Source of the DNA: Stachybotrys elegans
Taxonomy: Eukaryota > Ascomycota > Sordariomycetes > Hypocreales > Stachybotryaceae
Length of the DNA stretch: 64,000 nt
NCBI GenBank assembly: GCA_020746835.1
Contig: JAGPNK010000001.1
Coordinates: forward strand, 3,906,001 to 3,970,000
Direction: 5' to 3'
Shown here: piece by piece, positions 58,574 to 64,000 of the stretch
How positions within the stretch are numbered: the first letter of the stretch is position 1
Layout: each line of letters opens with the position of its first letter
The notes under the pieces: generated by a model
What the model saw: only the letters and a program-made list of their open reading frames with translations
Told to the model about the DNA's origin: nothing
Database searches by the model: none
Position numbers and translations under genes: made by a program

Positions 58574-58593
58574 CTCTCTCTCTCTCTCTCTCT
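58574..58593. repeat. CT dinucleotide repeat
   Basis: Ten uninterrupted CT units in intergenic DNA. Confidence 0.85.
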
Positions 58594-59033
58594 GCTCCCG
58601 GCAGATTGTGGACGGGAACGGCGACGAACAGAGAGCAGAGCATTCCGTCAGCCACAACCCGAATAGAAGGCGGTGGAGGAGGGGAGGTGCGGGGCGGCCG
58701 CCATTTCGGGCCTCTTCACTGCCACTGCAGCTGCCATAGTAGGGGTTGGGTGCTTCCTGCCCCTACACACACAATAATGACCTACTCTTTTTGCAACAAG
58801 GCTACTAGTAGGCCACGATGGATTCATCCCATAGGCAGCACTACTAACATCCAAATGCCTGGCCCAAGGATGCCGGCCGGTCTGCCTTCTGCTAGCTGGT
58901 AGCCTCTCTCCGCTTGGGCCTCGTTTTCGGGCCTCGTCCACCACCGGACCAAGTATGTCATGGAGAGACCAGGACGGCGCCCGACCTTGTATGCGGCCAG
59001 GTGGATGCTGGCAAGAGGCCCGTTTTGGCGGCC

Positions 59034-59063
59034 GCCCCTTCAGGCCCCTTCAGGCCCCTTCAG
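59034..59063. repeat. Three tandem copies of a GCCCCTTCAG decamer
   Basis: Three perfect copies in tandem. Intergenic, no assigned role. Confidence 0.85.
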
Positions 59064-60485
59064 GTTCACTGCCATTCTTACCTTTCTATACTCGGTATGC
59101 AATCTATAGGAGCCCTTGCTCCAAATCTGGCCCCAAGGCTGTCAAGGGCCCGTCGTCTTTGACTCGAGCCAACAGACCTGACAATCCCGCATGCCGGCTG
59201 CTGCTTGTCCCGTCCGTCCCTTCTTTCAGCTCGTGGCTATGTATGGCTTTCCTCTATCATCATAGGCCGTGGCTGACAGCTTCACCGTCACGGATCCTCA
59301 CGGTTCCGGGCTTATTCTACCTTGCTTATACTCCAACACGAATCCGTGAGACGGACAATCCAAGGTGAGCTGCCTCCTGGCTGCGAATTATGACAGTCAA
59401 CAGCGTTTCTACTCTCCGCCGCTGGTCCGACCTCTTGGCTATGTACACCTCCCGGGCTGTGCTTCCATCCTCTCGTCCTTGTCCGTCTTTTGGTCCATCG
59501 CAGCCTTGGGTCATGGCAGCCTGGTGAATCACACGCGTGCTTGGCTTCTCGCCGTTTACTCACACCGCCAGCCGAAGGGATGCAAGCCTTGATAGTCAAG
59601 TAGTCGCCTAAAGGGTCAGCAGGCAGTCAGAAAGTCGCAGATCAGGCACCTGCATACCAGCCTGTGGCATGGAGGTGCCTGTTCCAAGAGCAGGTGAGCT
59701 GTCACCACGGCTCCTTTGTCGATTTCTTGGTCGATGCACAAAGTGAGACACATGGCCAGCCAAGCCTCAATCACGGCCCAGTTGAACCCTTGGCTATCAC
59801 ATATAGTGCATATGATGTCAGTTCCCCAACCCTTCATCTTGACTAGGGAGGTTCTGGTATTGTTGGCCCATGCCTAAACTTCACGATTGCAGGCTTGTTC
59901 ACGTTCACTTGGTTGCATCACATCAATAGCAATCGACTATTCGCCATCCATTTGTCATAGAATTGTAGTAAAACACTTTCGCACTGCTCCCTTCACGTAG
60001 GCAGCGAGTTCTCCCCGAATCAAAGAGTAGATACCATATCGGAATCTGAGTAGAGCCATACCTGGCCTTAGGTCAAACAAAGCCCAAAAAGAAAACGGCC
60101 ATGGCGTTGTACCGTCATGGACACTCCATAAAGTAATCTTAGACGCATTTCCAGTTCGCCGAACCCCATGGTGATGCTCGTTGCCCCATATGCTCTGGCT
60201 TGGTCGGGGGTCTTGACGGTTCTCGACAGCCGTTCCATGGTGATGCGTACGTCCGGGTAAGTTGGTTGGTTGGTAAAGATATCATGCACACGGCTCGACG
60301 GTGGTGCGTAGTGAGTCCGCAAAGCGGACGACGCGGGCGCGAGCGGACCCGCCGGAGTGAGCCTTGGTTGGCGTCTTGCCCTGGGCGAGGATCGCCCTAC
60401 GATCCCTCACGGGCGTACGGGGAGATGACGGAGACCGGCCTGCAGATGGTGAATTGCGCAGGCTGTCCGCGGGCCGGTCTGATTG

Positions 60486-61218
60486 TCAATCGATACCATG
60501 CTGCCTCTTGAGCTGGGCTAAAGATTCGCGGCGAGCCTCGAGGTCCTCTTTTGACTTGACCATCTTGTCTGGCTGGTGGTATAGGACTATTGGGGGCATG
60601 GTTAGCAATGTGCAAATTTGACGGAACAGTGACAATCCGGCGAGACGTACCAACCAAGTAGCGGTTTTGGAAGTTGAAGCCGTTGAGTTTATCGCATGCT
60701 TGCTTGGCGTCCGTGACGTCTTCGTAGACAACGAATGCCGTGCCCTTGGTGTTATTCGCAATGCCCTGGCGGACTTGGCTACGGACGCAAAGTCAGCACA
60801 TTATACGACGGCAAAAGTCTTTCAACATGTTTTGACGGGGGTGAAGGCGTACCGAATGGGGCCGAATTTTCCGAAGAGATCGAAGAGTTCCTCCGGAGAA
60901 ACGTTGTAGCTGCATCAGGCTCTGTCAGCAATCGAACATGATCGCGGTCGCGGTCGCAAGCGAGTAGCAGGAGAGAGATCTACCTCAAGTTCTTTACGAA
61001 CAGAGCTCTATTCACGAGAGTCAGCATTGGCCGGTGACGCCTTTGGGGGTGGGAACGTGGAAGGCTGGCTGGACGGATGGCTGGCTGGGCCAGGGTGGAA
61101 AGCATTTTCGCTGTGCCGTAGCCATAGAGCGCGTCCAGCACGACGGTCCGCGTGCAAAATCCCGAGAGGAAACGTACCGGTTGACTTCTGGGGCAAGTTT
61201 ACTGTTGCGACTACTCAT
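60486..61218 (-). CDS. SF3B6: Splicing factor 3B subunit 6 (p14), RRM protein
   Basis: Five exons (61218-61178, 61007-60984, 60909-60853, 60778-60651, 60586-60486; introns of 170, 74, 74 and 64 nt) give 116 residues. The protein is a component of the SF3b complex of U2 snRNP that lies next to the branch-point adenosine in the spliceosome. It is nearly all one RRM: RNP2-like ALFVKNLSYNV, RNP1-like [11 protein letters not shown], and the family tail [18 protein letters not shown]. It lines up end to end with animal p14 ([26 protein letters not shown]). Exon 2 is only 24 nt. All junctions close in phase and restore conserved residues. Expression should be constitutive. Its neighbour on the right is transcribed divergently from 1.4 kb away. 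Confidence 0.95.
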
Positions 61219-62638
61219 CTCTTGGATGAACCTGGATCAACGACGATGGGAGGATGGCGGATTGAGGATGGTTAGGTCGGGCGGATGAGGGAGTGTATGT
61301 GCCGGTCGCACTGAGATGCGAGGGAGAATGGAATGTTGGCAATAGGAGCGGAGACCAGGAGATAGTAAGGCAAGACCCGATGGATCAGGCCAACCAGGCC
61401 AACCAGGGAAAGTGGGGACTAGTGGCCTGTCTCTGCACCAGACCTGCACGTGACCCCATAATTCGGATGAGTAGGTAGGTGGTACTCCATGCCTACCCAG
61501 GTTAGGTAATGAAAAGTATGTTCTCGATACTGCTGCACGTGACGCTAGCCGTTCCTGAGGCCCGGCTCTCCTATTGCCTACGGCATGGTCAAAAGATAAC
61601 TGTGTGGAATATCGTATTGACTGCGTTGCAGGGAATTGCAGATGGATAAAAATGGATTAAAATGGCGTGGAATATATACTTAGGCACGCGTCTGAATGTA
61701 GGTGAAGCCATGTCACATTGGGAATGATTCTAGGTAGTGTATGGGTAAGCTTGTCATGGTTGCAACCATCCCCAAGGTGGCTGCAGCCAATCTGCTGTGC
61801 CGGGAACTGTCCCTGCGTGATGTGCAACCCGAACAACTCGCTTTGGGCAGGGGAACTTTATGCACCATGGTCGCGTGACAGGTAGGAAGGTATCTGCAAC
61901 GTGCGAATGGAACAGTCTGTTGTGACAGCTGGGGTAGCTGCCGACGGCATACGTAATTCCAAGTCTACAACGCTTATCCGTGCTGCACGTTGTTGATGCC
62001 GGTTTTGCTTTGGTTCTTGCTGAGCACGCAATCGGCCTTTATCGGGGGTAACGGTGCGCATTGGACTGTGTTCAAGTCCGGATAATCGGCTCTTCGCCAG
62101 CCATTCAGATAGCCACTGCAAGCAACCCCATCCCACCGCTAGGAAAGCCCCGGCCTGTCTCCCAAGGCAGCCGGCTACGCCAGGACACTGGCTACTCGTG
62201 CTAGTCTGTTCTCGTGATGGAAGCCGGAGGCCTGAGGTGGGAGGAGTAGGTGGGGCCGATCCGTCTGTGAGGCGCCTGGGCACAGTGCGATAAACGGAAA
62301 GACTAAGTCCCTTCAGCTTAGTACTGTCATTTCACCCGCTGTACGGAGTAGCGCGGCTTGAGCTTTGACTTCTCGTGATTTTACAATCATGCTTCGACTT
62401 TCGCTCATCTTTACTCTGTTTTATTTTACTTTGTCTTCTTTTATTTTTGGGTCCCAATTGGAAAACACACTCAGGGGCTCTGGGCCACGCATAGCCTCAT
62501 CGCCATGAGCAGCAATGTTCTAGAATAACGCCATTGTCAGAACTACACTACCCTCTCCTCATCGCGCATCGCTGAAACCTCCAAAGAAGCGCCGGCACCC
62601 ATTGACAGACACCGAGGGCCCAAAGACTTTCGCAAAGG
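61219..62638. other. Intergenic region between divergent genes
   Basis: This is the shared promoter region of the SF3B6 gene (-) and the glycosylase gene (+). A T-rich tract lies at 62400-62450. No other gene or RNA was recognised. Confidence 0.5.
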
Positions 62639-64000
62639 ATGGCGCACCAGTACGGCCATGACGTACTGTCGGTCTTTGACGTCTGGGAAGAATCAAGAGA
62701 CTTTCTGTCCCAGCTGGTTACTTCCCGTGCAGCGCCAGGAGAAGAACTGAGCAGTCTCTTCCAGCAGAGTCTCCTGGGAGGATCCGAAGACTGGAATTAT
62801 CTGATAGAATGCGCCACCTCCATCCGACACAGCAACCAAGGGATCCAGCACGAACTTGATGGGCACGATATTCTGGCATATGTATGGTACATTTTTGAGG
62901 GCCTGGACAACTTCGAGGAATCCCAATCGTGGGAACAGACGGATCGTCTCATCGCCCTCGCCAAGGAGTTAGAAACCGACATAGAAATACACCCACCACA
63001 GCGATACCTGCCGCCCCGCGCCAGTCATGACCCCGTGCCGAGATCAGCCTCACCCAAGAGACGGAAGCGTAGCATCACCTCTCACTATTGGGGTGGGGAG
63101 CAAGAGGTAGCAGCGACTCACGCGCCTACAACTTGGAACGTAGGAAATCCTGCTGCTGCTGCTGCCGCTACGTTCGCGAACACCTCGCCAAGTTCTGGCG
63201 GAACGGTGGAAGCGTTGACTTTGCGTGCGGAACCATCCACGGATGTCCATAATCTCCAGCCGTCGTTGCCGTTGACTCTCGCGCAAACTGTGCCGGTTCA
63301 CGCAGAATATTGGGCGAACAGCGGCTCCCATTCCCCTGGGAAATCTGTCAGCAGTCGCCGTGCCTTCACGTCACCCTATTTCTGCAGCACGGCACCTGAG
63401 AAACAGAATGATGGCCCGAAGCGCCCTCCTCGCGGGACCGTCTCCGGTCTGCCGTTCCCGCCTCTCACATCGCCTGCTTTCGGGATTGTACAGGAAAAGC
63501 TGGCTCACGAGCCCTTCTGGCTGCTGATAGCCATCACGTTTCTCATTAGGACCAAGGGCACGCAGGCCATCCCGATCTTCTACAAGGTCAAGGAGCGCTT
63601 TCAGTCACCGGCTCACGTGGCGGATCCGGCCATTCGAGATGAGCTGGTGGACATGATACGTCATCTCGGTCTGTCGGCCGTCCGGGTTCAGTACATGCAG
63701 AGGTATGCGCGAGCTTTCCTAGAAGATCCGCCGCGAGCGGGTGTGAAACACAAGGTGAAGAATTATTATGGGAAAACGGAGGGCCAAGCAGGAAACCTCG
63801 ACGGTGCGGCTCAGGTAGAGCCGGAAGCCTGGGAGATTGGCCACATGACGAGCGGAAAGTACGCCATCGACAGCTGGAGAATCTTCTGCCGGGACGAGCT
63901 GCTGGGGGAGGCTCAGGACTGGAACGGCAAAGGGCGGGAGCCCGAGTTCCAGCCGGAGTGGATGCGAACCAGGCCGGACGACAAGGAGCTCCGGGCTTAC
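62639..64000 (+). CDS. MBD4-like HhH-GPD DNA glycosylase, cut by the window edge
   Basis: The frame is open from ATG 62639 (AAGGATGG) to the last base: 454 codons, no stop. The C-terminal domain (from about residue 295) resembles the thymine/uracil glycosylase domain of MBD4, which removes T or U from G mismatches arising by deamination of 5-methylcytosine or cytosine. Matching blocks are HEPFWLLIAITFLIRTKG, AIPIFYKVKERF, HLGLSAVRVQYMQRYA and GKYAIDSWRIFCRDE. Asp411 in AIDSWRIF aligns with the catalytic Asp. WMRTRPDDKELRAY at the edge is the start of the final family helix. The N-terminal ~290 residues are fungal-specific, with a basic cluster SPKRRKR (residues 138-144, a probable nuclear signal) and an Ala run. 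No methyl-CpG-binding domain is seen. An insert of ~45 residues (PPRAGVKHKVKNYYGKTEG..) lies within the domain. Confidence 0.88.
   Translation, partial: MAHQYGHDVLSVFDVWEESRDFLSQLVTSRAAPGEELSSLFQQSLLGGSEDWNYLIECATSIRHSNQGIQHELDGHDILAYVWYIFEGLDNFEESQSWEQTDRLIALAKELETDIEIHPPQRYLPPRASHDPVPRSASPKRRKRSITSHYWGGEQEVAATHAPTTWNVGNPAAAAAATFANTSPSSGGTVEALTLRAEPSTDVHNLQPSLPLTLAQTVPVHAEYWANSGSHSPGKSVSSRRAFTSPYFCSTAPEKQNDGPKRPPRGTVSGLPFPPLTSPAFGIVQEKLAHEPFWLLIAITFLIRTKGTQAIPIFYKVKERFQSPAHVADPAIRDELVDMIRHLGLSAVRVQYMQRYARAFLEDPPRAGVKHKVKNYYGKTEGQAGNLDGAAQVEPEAWEIGHMTSGKYAIDSWRIFCRDELLGEAQDWNGKGREPEFQPEWMRTRPDDKELRAY

Larger units (their letters stand above)
57504..60485. other. Intergenic, no gene seen
   Basis: This is the promoter side of the SWIM-type gene. 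It contains a CT dinucleotide repeat (58574-58593), a CTTCCA-type repeat at 58386-58412 and a decamer repeat (59034-59063). Open frames in the repeats are artefacts. No RNA gene was recognised. Confidence 0.5.

Noticed and set aside
1..64000. Secondary-metabolite cluster, CRISPR array, provirus or intact transposon
   Set aside because: No polyketide synthase, peptide synthetase, terpene cyclase, regularly spaced repeats, capsid, reverse transcriptase or transposase genes were seen; the genes present are unrelated in function.

Overview
The window is nuclear DNA of a filamentous ascomycete (Pezizomycotina, most likely Sordariomycetes and probably Hypocreales). The reasons are the short spliceosomal introns (47-230 nt, apart from one of 629 nt) with CTAAC/CTGAC-like branch sites, GC-rich third codon positions, pyrimidine-rich leaders, and families typical of these fungi: a KNH-type GPI protein, GIG1/DUF3605, CRT10, a Frizzled-like receptor, a fungal TauD-type dioxygenase and a Zn2Cys6 regulator. 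There are no bacterial, phage, CRISPR or insertion-sequence signals. I found no convincing tRNA or rRNA gene by eye.

Layout. 0-3.1 kb: a small unrecognised protein (+) and a GPI-anchored Ser/Thr-rich wall protein (-). 6.1-8.5 kb: UTP-glucose-1-phosphate uridylyltransferase (-), with two GC-AG introns and what looks like an alternative first exon. 11.1-13.2 kb: a GIG1/DUF3605 protein (+) and a free-standing tandem dihydroneopterin aldolase (-). 13.2-21.9 kb: a gene-poor stretch. 21.9-26.8 kb: a Frizzled-like seven-helix receptor (+) and a membrane-anchored GH5 glycosidase (+). 27.4-30.5 kb: a CRT10-domain protein (+). 34.5-36.2 kb: a Mep/Amt ammonium transporter (+). 37.4-39.6 kb: a membrane-anchored histidine acid phosphatase/phytase (-). 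42.5-43.9 kb: a TauD/TfdA dioxygenase (-). 46.4-49.4 kb: an unusual zinc-cluster regulator (-). 53.9-57.5 kb: an atypical kinase-like protein (+) and a SWIM-type zinc protein (-). 60.5-61.2 kb: the U2-snRNP branch-site protein p14/SF3B6 (-). 62.6 kb to the edge: the 5' part of an MBD4-like DNA glycosylase (+).

The genes do not form an evident biosynthetic or defence cluster. They mix housekeeping (UDP-glucose supply, folate, splicing, RNR control), nutrient acquisition and sensing (ammonium, phosphate, possibly sulfonate, a receptor) and cell-surface functions. Exon boundaries were worked out by hand from splice signals and reading phase. All multi-exon models below close in frame; less certain junctions are flagged. 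I saw no clearly new multi-gene system. The most interesting items are single-gene oddities: paired GC-AG introns, an ATG-only coding exon, a kinase-like protein with DFE instead of DFG, HNE instead of HTD in the dioxygenase, and the MBD4-like glycosylase.
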